Positions 24,256-36,200 of a DNA stretch of 64,000 nucleotides are shown here, in pieces. The stretch is from assembly GCA_017506865.1 (NCBI GenBank), contig JAFCMP010000063.1, positions 250,501 through 314,500 of the forward strand, in the 5' to 3' direction. The position numbers were made by a program, and so were the translations under genes. The DNA comes from Tribonema minus. Lineage: Eukaryota; Sar; Xanthophyceae; Tribonematales; Tribonemataceae. The notes below the pieces were generated by a model. The model saw only the letters and a program-made list of their open reading frames with translations. It was not told the origin of the DNA and did no database searches. Within the stretch, counting starts at the first letter, position 1; each line of letters begins with the position of its first letter.

Positions 24256-27200
24256 CTAGCGCCGCGCCTTGGGAGGTCTGCCATCGCCTGCAGCAGCAGC
24301 AGCGCGCTTTTTTGCGCCATCTGACACTACAAACGTCACGCCCTCGCTGTCCAGAAAGTCGCGCAGGCACACTTTGGTGCACTTGACGCCCGCGGCCGCC
24401 ACTGCAGCGGCGATGTCGTGGAGAGTCACCGCCTGGCATGACAGAGCACATGAGAAAGAAGTGCAGTTTGAAGTGCGATGTTTCAATCAAAGTTAGCTTG
24501 TGGAGAGAGTACAACCACGAGGGCCTTTATAAATACAAGTCCATACGTACAGCCACGAGTGGTGCAAGCAATTTTCTACATTGTAGTTCCCACTCGAGGT
24601 TGGGTGGCGAAGAAATGTATGTCGTATGTATTAGAGTGTGATAACGAATTATAAAACAACGCGTTGTTTCGTTAGGTTTAGTTGTTCGTTATATTACGAA
24701 TAACCAACGAGAGCGCTCGACGCGAATTCGTTGTTTCACATTTTTACGTAAATGCTGCAGCTCGTTTGCACGAGCTCTGCTGCACCGTGTGACAACGATG
24801 GCGGTACGTATGAAATGCGCTGGTGTGCCAAACAGCGTACCGCCACCGCTGCCTGACCCTTTCACGGTTGTGCTATGCTTGCACAAGGCATGGCTAACAG
24901 CACGAAGACATCACGGGGGGTACGATAGCCGAGTGGTTGCACGGGGGCACACGTCGAGTGCTGGCTTGCACATTCAAGTGCTTGCTTTCATACTAGTCGG
25001 CCGCCCACTCTGAGCTCCTCGTCTTGACACACACACACTGCGCACCAAAATGTTTCCAAGTTCAAGTTCTGGTTGAAGTTCAACATGAAGTTGTCAACAA
25101 TAGTGTGACCTCTTTGGGGTAGATTTATGCAAAGCTTAGCATTGTAGCAACTGCTTTAGAGCTAGAGTAGCTCGCAACAGGGCGACTGAGATGCTTTGCA
25201 AGTCCAAGAGGGGAAAGTAGCTCCTCTCCAACGCTACCTCATCCCAGGATGGTGGGCATTACTGGTAGTATACAGCAGCAACGATAAAATAACGAATTTA
25301 TAATGAATAACGAATAGGTTAACTAACGAATAACTAACGAATGGTTGAGCAACAATACCGAATAACTAACTATTATAGCAATAGTTGTCACACTCTAGTA
25401 TGTATACTGGGAGTAGTTGGTGACATACACATTAGGGTTGAAGCCAGAGAGACACTCACGTCATCTAATAGAGACACCGCTTGCCAAGAAACGTAGGCAA
25501 CTGGAAGTCTTGCAAGCTGCCTCTTGAGGCGAGGGTCACAACGTCCTGTAATAAAACGTGTGCATAAGTGCATGGATTGACTTTGTTGGCGGTTGAAACA
25601 ATACTTTTACAAGCATGCGCCCACAAAAAGCCCAATACCAGGAAGCAAGCACCCCCTGATGAAAGAGTTCGGGGCGAGCGAAGTACTGTAAAGTATAGGT
25701 CTTGGCAGGGCTGAGATGACGAACCGCACTAGCAAGTTCAGAAAAAGGTCGTCGATGTCCAACGACAACGCGTGGTGTAAGCTGTGACCCTTTTGGATGC
25801 AAAGTGCATACAAGTATCAATCTCAAAGGTGTGCGCCATGCACAGCAGACCACGAAGGGCACCCATGCACCCAACAATAGCCCTGTGCGTTGCGCCCAAA
25901 AGCCAGTATGCCCACACTACCTGGGGAGGAGTCAGGGTGCCGGCAGTTTGACCCGCACTGTCACTAGCATGTGCATCATTGCCAGCTGCACTACTGCAGG
26001 CTGAGCTCTATGTCAAATGCGTGTTTGCACCATAATGCTGACGGCGTGACGCTGCCAGCCTGTGGCGACAATCTTTTTACATGCAAAGTGACTGTAACTG
26101 TAACTTCAAAATGCCGCGTTGATGATATTTCTTAAGCGAGTGACATCTGCTGAGCGGCTGTGCTCGGCTGCTGCCATGCACACTTAAAGTACAAGGAAGC
26201 AGAAGGGAGAGCACCGTGGAGAATGAGGTAAAAATATGCCTACATTTGTAATGCAGTTTCACCTCAAAGCAGAGCAGGGCCTCGTATAGCGGGCGGTTGC
26301 GCGCGATGGCGTCACGCACTTGCGCACTCAGGTCGCCTGTGATACGCGAAGTGCACATTTGATTCAGCGTAGCACAATGAGAATGGCCGCAATGACTTGG
26401 TTGCAAAACGATTGCACGTCGCTGCAGTGAAATGCTGCATACACATTAAATGCATAGTTCCAGACGGCGTTGTTGGCGACCGTGCACAATGAGTTGAGGA
26501 TGTAAGGTTTCATTCGCAGCTCCCTGATCACAATGCATGTCATGTCAATTTACTGGTGGTAATGTCACCAAAGTACTGGTGACATGACATATTGGGTCGT
26601 GAAGTGCAGCCAGGCAAAGCACATGGCAAGACGTGGCCATGACTTGACTCGACTCCTTGGACTCACCAGCATTGTCTTGTGTGGCGTCGCCGTCAGATGC
26701 GTCAGCTGCTGCTGCACCAGTGGTCTTGCGCTTGCGCGGTTTCGCTGTGAAGTGAGCATGCAAGCAGCAAATCAGTAATCACCAGTAAGTAGGTGAAGGT
26801 GACCTTATGAAATGTGTGTATATCTAACCAGTGCCTCCTTGCAGTATGTACTGAATACCAACACACTAAGTGCACTGATTCATGAGGAGAGCTTGATTCA
26901 CGCCCTGCGGTATGTACTGGATACCAACACAAAAAGTGCACTCATGTATGAGGTGAGCTTGATTCACGCGTGCCACCATGCAGTTGCAAGGGTGTTCATG
27001 GAAGACAAAGGTGCTGGTGCCATCCTACCTCATCCATCAGCGCAGCCGGCTGCAAAGCAAAATTTCAGTGCCTCACCAAGCATGGTGTCATGATTCAGCA
27101 GCACCACCTGTGCACAAAAGCAGCTTCATCGCACTTTGTCGTGCCAATGATTCTTGTGCACAGCCTTTTGACTGCTGTGGATATGATAAGACTGTTGGAC

Positions 27201-30200
27201 TCGTGGCCAACGGCCTGCAGCAGCGGCGACCACGGTTACTGGTGGAAGGCACTTGCGGCTCACCACTCCTTGTGTCACCTAACGCTCTATGATATTTTGA
27301 CTCGTTTCCATGAATGAAAGCAATGGCCCAGTGTGACAGTGGTGCATACCTGCAGGTGGCGGTGCCCTGGGCTCATCTGCCTCACGCTGCGGAAGCGGCT
27401 GTGTCAGCAGGGGTGCCACGCGTCCCATAGCAACGTCAGTCGCACCATCCTCAGCATCGCCGCTGCCACCATTCACCGCAATCCTGCAAGCCAGACGGCG
27501 ATGACAATGGCGCGCGATGGGATCAGTGCGGTACACGCTATCAGCAGTTGGAGCAATGTCAGCGGTTGGAGCGGTCTGAGCATGACACAGTGAACAATGA
27601 AAACCACTGCAGCGGAACTCAACCGTGTAGCAATGCCAGCCTACCATCTGCAGCATATGTGTGTCGCTGTGAGGAGCACAGGCGCGAAGGCCTCCGCGGC
27701 CGGCTGCCACTGCTCTGTATGATTACATGCAAGTATACTTCTAAGTAGGTATTGCAATGATACACATGCATAGGGCCAGTCAAAGCCGCATGGAAATGGT
27801 GTCACCCTGCCTCAAACACCAAAGTCGAGGTTGAAGACTTTCAAAGCAATACTATCTGCACGTCAGGCCCATGGCGACGCAGTTGCACACTGGAAGGCAT
27901 CCCAGCACTGTCGTCACCCCGGGATAAGCGAGCCAGTTAATGAAAACAAATCAAAAGATCGAAGAGCTCTAGGTGACAAGGGATGGTTAATACCGGCTGC
28001 AAAGTTGGCCACGTGTTGACACATGATGCAGCTGCACTGCACTGCCAGCCATGCACAGTCTGACAAGGACGCATTCAATAACCGCGTGCACACGTCAATA
28101 TACAACGTGAGACCTTGTGACTTGGTAACTATTGAGCTGATTCGATGCACATAATTCGAGTCTAAGTGAACTTTGTTGGACGTAACGCAATTCTGTTCAG
28201 CAACGACGCATTCGCCACGCACCAAATCTCCCGCAGCTTCGCCGCCATGGCAGCTGCGGTGGGCCTTCGCTTGAGGCCATACGCTGCCATCGCCCGGTTC
28301 AGCGCGTGAATCGGCATGGCGCCATAATCAGGCATGCCGCGTGCGTACAGCTCCGCATCCGCTGTCCCCCCGCCCCCCCCACCCCCCTGCGGCGCCTTCT
28401 TCCCCCTCCGGCCAGCCCCGGCGCTTGAACCAGCAACACTCGTAGCACGGTTGGGCGTGCCTTGCGACTGCTCCGCTTCCGCCCCTCCCTCATCAGCCGC
28501 CCTGTCCCTGGCCTTCGAAGCGCCCCTACGCCTCGCCCCCCCCGCCGCCGCCGCTGCTGCCGCCTTTGGCGTTGCGATAGCATCTGTCGCTGCCTCCGTG
28601 CACGCCTCGCCACCCGCAGCAGCAGCAGCAGCAGCCTCTGCACATTGGCTGTGATTCGCGTAAGCTGAGCTGTGCTGCAGTGTGCGCGACCCTGCAGTCT
28701 CTGCATTAACGCATGGTGCCGGTGGCACTGTCGCGTCTGCCTGTGACTCGCTGGCCGCTGCCACGCCCCGTGGGCCTGCACGGTTGCGCCGCACGTTCGT
28801 CGCTGGGCGCAGTGCGGGTTGTCCTGCGCTGTTGAGCGCTGTGGCTGCAGCAGCGCTCAGTGCGCTGTAATAAACAGTGAGGAGGGCAGGGTAATGTGTT
28901 CAGCTTTTGAGTAAGGAGAGATCTCAGCACTGATTGAGATTCCAGGAAGCTGCATCAGTACAATGTCTGGCTCGAGCAGTTTGCTAAGAGCAGGGTGGTG
29001 CTGACTGCACAGGCAACTGCGGAGTGCAGTAGATTCGCTTCCTGAAGAAGTGTCTGTAGAGAGTTCCGGCTAGTGGGCCCATGCTTGCCATGTCTGCAGT
29101 TTCATTAAGCACCATCATCCACTTTTATTCATCTTCTTCTTTGCAAGCACCCAAAAACTGCACCTGCCACAACAGTACAGTACCCCTGCATCACACCATC
29201 ACATGTCGCCCTGCGTTGTGTGAGAGTGTGAACATACAAAACCTCCTCACTCCACAAGAAGTGCACAAGTACTCTGCATGCCAGAGGACATGCATCATCG
29301 CTGGCAAGCCTTTCTGGAGGCGAGTCAAAGTCACACGGATCAGTCTTGTATCGAGAAACAAAATATACCTATACCTACCTCACAGCAGCACTCCTCTCTG
29401 CTCCCCCCACCCCAGCCCCCTGGCGCAGCAGCAGCCGCTCCCTCAGCCCCAGCCCCCGACCCCCAATGTCAGCACCGCTCCCCTCTTCACCCCCCTCAAC
29501 ATCCCCAGTGGGGGTTGGGGGACACGAGGTCACAGCGCTCGCCACGAGCACCGACGGCAGTTCGTAGAAGAGTGAGGATGGCGATGAGGCTGGGCTCATT
29601 GGTGCATCTTTGGTGTATTGCTCAGCAGCGGATGACGCTAGCGGCGTGGTGAACCGCTACTTCAGGGACAGGCACGCGGAGGGGGGGGAGGGGCAGTGCG
29701 GCGTGAGCGTCACATCTTCAGCAGGAAGATAGAATTGAAGTGTGCTGTTGCGTGCACGGTACACCGATGAAGTTACACAGCGCGACTGAGATCGCAAGGT
29801 GCGATGGCTTTCAAAGCAGTTCTTTCTGTACAAGCCAGGTCTGCAAGGACTCAGGCAATCCGACATTGCGTATGTGGAACTGGTCATCACCTAATGGTGT
29901 ACACCTCACCAAGTGACCAAAGTACACTTGAAAACTGCAAGTACAAACTGCACGAATGCGCTTTGCACTTTCACATGAAGCTTCATGCGGATCAAGCAGT
30001 GTTCAACCCTTCAAGTGTGAGTATACATTTGTCTATGTAGTACAAGTATGCTCCCCGCAGAGCAATTCCACACTCTCATGCAGAAAATGCCAGTTGCCCC
30101 CAGTTGATGAGTGCCAAATCAGCAGAGCGCTTCACATGCGCACAACATACATGCTATACATATTTGCGCAATGTCTGGTAGCTAGTTGCCTCTCGCATTT

Positions 30201-33200
30201 ATGAATCAAAATTGATTGACTCCCTCATAATCATGTTTTGCGAATGTTCAAGGAACAAACACGCGAAGCCAGACCATGGCATGCCAGCATTCCTAGATGA
30301 CCAAAATCACCAGTCTCGGCATCAAGCATGAAAGCGCATCAACCAGCAAACAAACAGCACATACCTCGGCTTTTACATCAGGGCAACGCCTTGCCATTTG
30401 CCTGGTATTTCATCGTCAAAGAAATACCTTCATGTGGAAATAACACATAAAAGCATTATATACATGGGAATACTCCTTCTTTCTCGAGTGATGGAATGCA
30501 TACATAGGAAAACTCCTTTTTTCAAGTATATACATGTACTCACTTGCACTCTCAGCGCTGCTCCTCCGCCTCCCCTCCCACGCTCCACTCCCACGCCCTC
30601 GCCATCGCTAACGTTATCCGCCTGTGTCAACACGCCCGCAAACTCAATCTCCGAATCCGTGTCCATAGCGCCGCCATCGCCAGCACCCCCCCCCTCCCCC
30701 ACCGCCCACGCCTCCGACTCCGACTTTGACTCGCCTCCGTAGCCTCCGCTGCTGACTCGACACGACGGCGTCCTGAGCCGTGCACCCGCGCCAGCCGCTT
30801 TCGCGCCAGTGCTGCGGACGGATATCGGGCTCAGACCGCGCAGCGCTGACAGTGGCGGCTGCGCGCTGCCGCTCTGTCGCAGCACGCTCCTCAGAGACGT
30901 AGCGCAAGCGCTGCCGCCGCTGCTGCCGCTGCTGTGGCCATAGGGCGCACTTGGGGTGGTGGTGAAGGTTTCAGCGGCGGCGGCGGCAGCTGCACGCGGC
31001 GTGGCGATGGCACCGTGCGTTGCGGCTGGCGCCGCGCAGTCGCCAGTAGTGGAAGTGTGCTGTGGCAGCCGCTGCACTGAATCCGGCTGTGCCACGTCGT
31101 ATTGCTCCAGAGCGCCTCCGAACTCTCGCTCTGCTGCTGTCGTGGGTGCAGTCGCAGCGTCTTGTAGCATGGGCGAGCTGCAGTGATGCTCAGGAGTGCA
31201 GCGCTGCGGGTGGTTCGAGGGGGGGCTTTGGGGGGGTGATTGCGGCGGGGACTGGTGCTGCTGCGCTGCGAGGATGCGGTCCTCCATGACGCCAGCAAAG
31301 TACTGGGCAGCGCACACCACAAGCAGTGGATGACATGTGTCAGCAAAGTTTGCATGTGTGGCCGGAGTACAGGATGCATCAGTTGTATAAGCGGCAAATA
31401 AGTACTTCTGAAGTAGCAGGCTGCGTCACCAGCCGTTGCTGCATGCAGCACACCGTGTGGAGAAGGACCATACAATGATCAAGGGGGTGCAGTTTCTACC
31501 CCCAAAAACAGCGTGAAGCGATTCAAGCTTTGTTGCATTCCCAGTTTTCAGCACAGTGACCATCATAGCAACCTAATCCGTCACGCGCCAGTGCTCTGCA
31601 CTCGTCTCTGCGTAGCAGCAACACAGCCCACTACCACACAAACACAGTTGAGCAGATAGCAGTCACCTTGAGCCCCATCGCCTTGCGCTCCGTGTGCGTG
31701 ACGCAGGCCTTGACCCGGATGAGCGCTGCTGCAACATCGTCAGCGCAAGATGCCCATACAAAGGACAGGCCCTCCTCCCACTCAGGCATAGACTGCTCCA
31801 GGTCTGATGGTGCAAGACGCTTCCATTTGGCAATGCCACGTTGCTGGGCTTCGCGAGAGCATGCCTGAGGGGGTTCGGGGGTGCAGCCATCAGCACAGTC
31901 GCGTTAAAAAAACTGCGCTGCAAGGCAGCGCTCATAGGGTACATGGCAGTTGCATCGTCAAGTGCATTTGGAGTTGAAGTTGAAGTACACAGAGGCGGGT
32001 AGGTGGATATGTGTAGCACTCATGCATGTACGCTGCGCCGCTGAACACTGAGGAGTGCGGGCTGGAGATGAAGGCGCACCCCGTCAAGTGAGTCTGAAGT
32101 CAAAGTTGAAGTTATGGCAGTTGACGTGCCTGCCCATCCGTTTTCTGGTACCAAAAAGTCATATGCAAATGAACACGATTGACGGAGTGCACAGCTGTCG
32201 CGTTTTACACCCTCTGTGCGGGCCAGATCACAGTTGCACACACCAGCAGCTGCTGCAATGACATGCTGTTGTAACCTTGACAACTTCTTCAAGTGACGTG
32301 CCAAATGCGTTGCAGTACTCTTCATCAGCCCTTCCCAAGTGCTGCACAATGTAAAGGCAGTGCAGTGGCCTCCACAACTATACACGGTGACACCACATGT
32401 GCAGAATCAACACGGAACTCTATGGTTCAGGAACTTGACAGGCTGTCACAGCATCGGTTGTTGCCAATTCTCTGTACATGCACTCATGTGCGCCGCCACG
32501 CCTCTGGCTTGAAAGTAAGCTATCATAGTTTGTTGTAGATGACAACAGCATCGTCAACGTTGCTCGCTTATCCACAACATAGTCAGCAGACACCCAGAAC
32601 AGCACCCAAGCAGCTGCTGGCCAGCCAGTGCAAAGCAAGTGAAGAACTTCAACTTGAAGGTCCCGGACTGGAACAATCAATAACAAAGTGAGCAACTCAC
32701 TGTGTGCTAACCCTAACCCTAACCCTAACCCTAAGCAACTACGTGGGTGACTCATGCCTCACACCCTTGGCTGGAATCCTCTCGGCACGCAGGTTATTGA
32801 TCCTTTTGCACCAGCGACAGGGCTTCTTCATTGCACTGCACTTGCTGGACAGCTGCTTGGCCACGGCTTGCCCTCAATTGCTTGTCAGCGCAGCAGCACT
32901 CCTGGCATTGCCCAAATCACAGTTGCATTTTGGCGCACCAGAAATGCTCTGTGGTATTTGTGAGCGCCAATTAATAAATTGCGGAATCAGATTTTGTGGC
33001 ATATTTATATTATTTGAATGGGATAACATCTGAATAAGTTTCTGACATTTTCCAACAACGGACGGTCCCTACTTCACCTTCGTTGGCTTATTGTCTCTGT
33101 GACTAGCTATAAGCGCAACTTGCAAAAGAGGTCTGTTTCCGGGTCGCTCGAGTCGCCCCTCATTCCTTTAAGAGGGGGGGGTGCTGTCTTGTTTGTTGTT

Positions 33201-36200
33201 GAACATCGCGTGGTGCCATTTGCAACCTCATGTGTCTTGCCATTGCATGCGGCAACTTGAGTGGTGACTGTCCGGCTCGCGGCCGAACGCGCCAGCAATG
33301 CCGACGACCAGTATTACCTGCGCAACACACAGTGGCTGCTGACCGCACTTTGCCGCCCGGTGCCCGTCGCGCCTGACGACGTCGACGAAAGCGGGCCTGT
33401 CCAATTTTTCTCGGCGTTTGCAGAGGGCGCCATGTGGTTCAATGAACGCTCACAGAGATTGTTGAGCGCCACTTGCAGATCACACAATGCCATCCATCAG
33501 CACGGCGCAGTAAAAGTGTAATGTAATGAATGGTCATGTCGAACTGCCGAGACGGGAGAGCCCACCATGACTTGCGTGCAGCCCGCTGGCGGAAAATCCT
33601 GAAATCAGCCTCAAAGCGCCATGTATGTCGCGCCACGGCCACACAAGTGGCGCTCAACAATCTCTTTGAGCGTTCATTGAACCACATCGCGCCCTCTGCG
33701 AACGTCAAGAAAAATTGGACAGGCCCGCTTTCGTCGACACCGTCAGGCGCGACGGGCACAAGCTCTGCTGCGGGTGCTGGAAGCAGAGTCACACTGCTGC
33801 TGCTCCTGGCTGGTGCAGACCTTTATCCGTGAAGCTTTATTCTTCACTTTATTCTTGAACTTTCTTTTTCCTAGGGGGGGGGCAGGACCAGCCATGCCCC
33901 CCCTGGGGTGAGTATACTCGACAGTCCAGTCTAGGTTGACCAAAGGTACAGTGCGCCGGGTGCGCTGGTGCCGATACAATCGTGGCAGCCGTTCTGTGCC
34001 CGCGGTATCATCCTCGCAGTCGTAGCTGCATCGCCCTGGTGTGTGCACCGACTTTCATCACCGTTTTTGTCTGTTTTGGTTCGGTGTGACTGCAACAGAA
34101 TCATAATCGTTAGCACTTGGAACAGGCCAATCAGGCTTCAGGAAATGTGTGCGCACGCCGCGCGCTAAGTTAAACGTACACTTGAACTCGGGTCATCAGT
34201 AAGAGACGCGCGCGCATCTCGCGCAGGTATGGAAGCAAGAGCAATCGAATTTCCGCACTTCAAGGGCCATGGCAGCTTTTCCGCCTGTTTGATCTGGCTG
34301 TATGCACTTCGGAGCGCAGTCACACTTGTGTTCACAGTGCAACACTCCTCTTGACTCTCGCTTGATTACCATACCACGCCAAGTTTAGTGTCACACAAAT
34401 GCACATGTTGCCAGCATGCAATACCCACCTACACGCTGAGGTGAGCCGACGCTTCATGAATTTTCATGAATTCGTTCATGAACAACATACCTGTCCTCCG
34501 TCACCGCCGCCACCGCTGCTCACGTCCTGCTCCGTCTCCTGATCGCCCCCTTCCCCCTGATGATGCTCATCCTGCGTTTCGCACTCCAGCTGCTGCACAA
34601 ACGCCTCCAGTTGCCCCTTTGCTCCCTGCTCCCATGCCTGACCGCCACCGCTGCGCCGCGCATAAGGGTTGCCACTATTATTGGCAGTATTGTCCAACTC
34701 GCCATGAGCACTGCTGCCGCCGCTCCTGTCGCTGCTGAAAGACTTGAATGCGTCGGTGTAAAAGTTGCTCTGGCTCAGTTCCAGGGCTTCGCTGCCGGCC
34801 AAGTCCCAGAGAGAGGCACCTGAGGCTGCGGCAGTGCTGACTGTCTTGGGCCTGGAGGTGCTGCTGCCGCCGTCGCCGCCAGCGCGAGTGCTCCTGTCAT
34901 TGCCTTTGCTGTTGTCAGTGCCCATGGGCGTTCGACTATGATTGCTGACACTTGACCTGTGCTCAGGCGGGCTGATGGAATGTGTGTCGATCACGTTGTT
35001 GGAATTGAGGCTTGTGCTGAGCCCAAAGCTCTCACCGCCAAACAAAGCTTCAGCAACCTGTCGCCGCAACAGGACCAGGCGCATGACAGCAAGTCGCTTC
35101 CAGTTGAGGCCGTTACACACAGGTACTTCAAAGTATGCGTGTATGTTCACAAACAGTGCATATCGCAGCATATGGAATGGAGTTCAGACAAAACAGACTG
35201 AGCCCAGGATGTGGCATATGCAGATAGGGAGTGATGTGGCGATGTGACATGTCAGTGTTTGAATTGGTATGCTATGACTGCTAACGTTGGAATAATTTAG
35301 TGCGGCTGTACTGACTGAACGCTAGTGGCCCCAGTGAGAGCCTGCAGTAACTGCATGCATCCCCTGACCCGACGCACAAGGGACACACCTTGAAACTTCA
35401 CCTTAGAATAAATGGGGGCAGCAAGGGGCATGCACGCAGCATAGTCCAAATTGCAGCCTGACATTGCACAAGTACCTTGCCTGAGCAGTCAGTGAACGCA
35501 CTCCAAGCACGTCAGAACAAACTGACAGATATGGTGCAACACGGCAAATTGGCCGGGCATGTTACCTGGGCTGGGTGCTGATGACTGTTTGGAGACTCCT
35601 GGCTAGGCCGCAACACACCCCCACCAGCAGCAGCGCTCCGCCTTGCGGTCTGCTTCTGCCTGTGCAGGAACATCATCACACAGGGGCATGTTTGCGGAAT
35701 GGACGCTTCAGTTTTGTAACTGGAATACTATCTGACGCACGTAAGGTTGGTTGCTCATCGTGGCTGGGGCAGGCTTTGCAGACTGCAGCAAGTACTTGGT
35801 ACTATTCGGGAGCAGATTTGCGCACTCAGTGCAGTACCCAGTCAACTTGAGTGCAGGCAATGCATCGAGTATGCAGTGATATTCAGAGCTGGTCAATGTC
35901 ACATCATATATGACAGCAAACTCTGGTGCCACCAACTGACATTTCTGTCACCTCACAGTCTGATGAACGCAGCTGTATTCCACCTTGCATTACTAACCGG
36001 TGCGCACCTCGCGTGCTTTACTGCTAGCACCAAATGTACATAAACATACACACAGGTATGTTTATTTGTACCTGTGAGCGCGCAAGCCGGCAAGGGCCTT
36101 GTCCCTCTTGGCCCTGAGCTCCTTGATCTTTGCGTCCAGCTGATGCAGTTGCCCCACCAGACGTGCTTCCACGCGCGCAGCACTTGCAGTTGCACTTGCA

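Noticed and set aside
24915-24985. Class II tRNA gene (GATAGCCGAGTGGTT)
   Set aside because: Only an A-box-like word is present; no B box, acceptor pairing or terminator.
28162-28218. SLX4 ending at the in-frame stop after the 28864 exon
   Set aside because: The SLX4 C-terminal half (RPLYEALLCFE, then RDFLDSEGVTF) lies in later exons with agreeing phases, so the frame is better spliced out at 28219.
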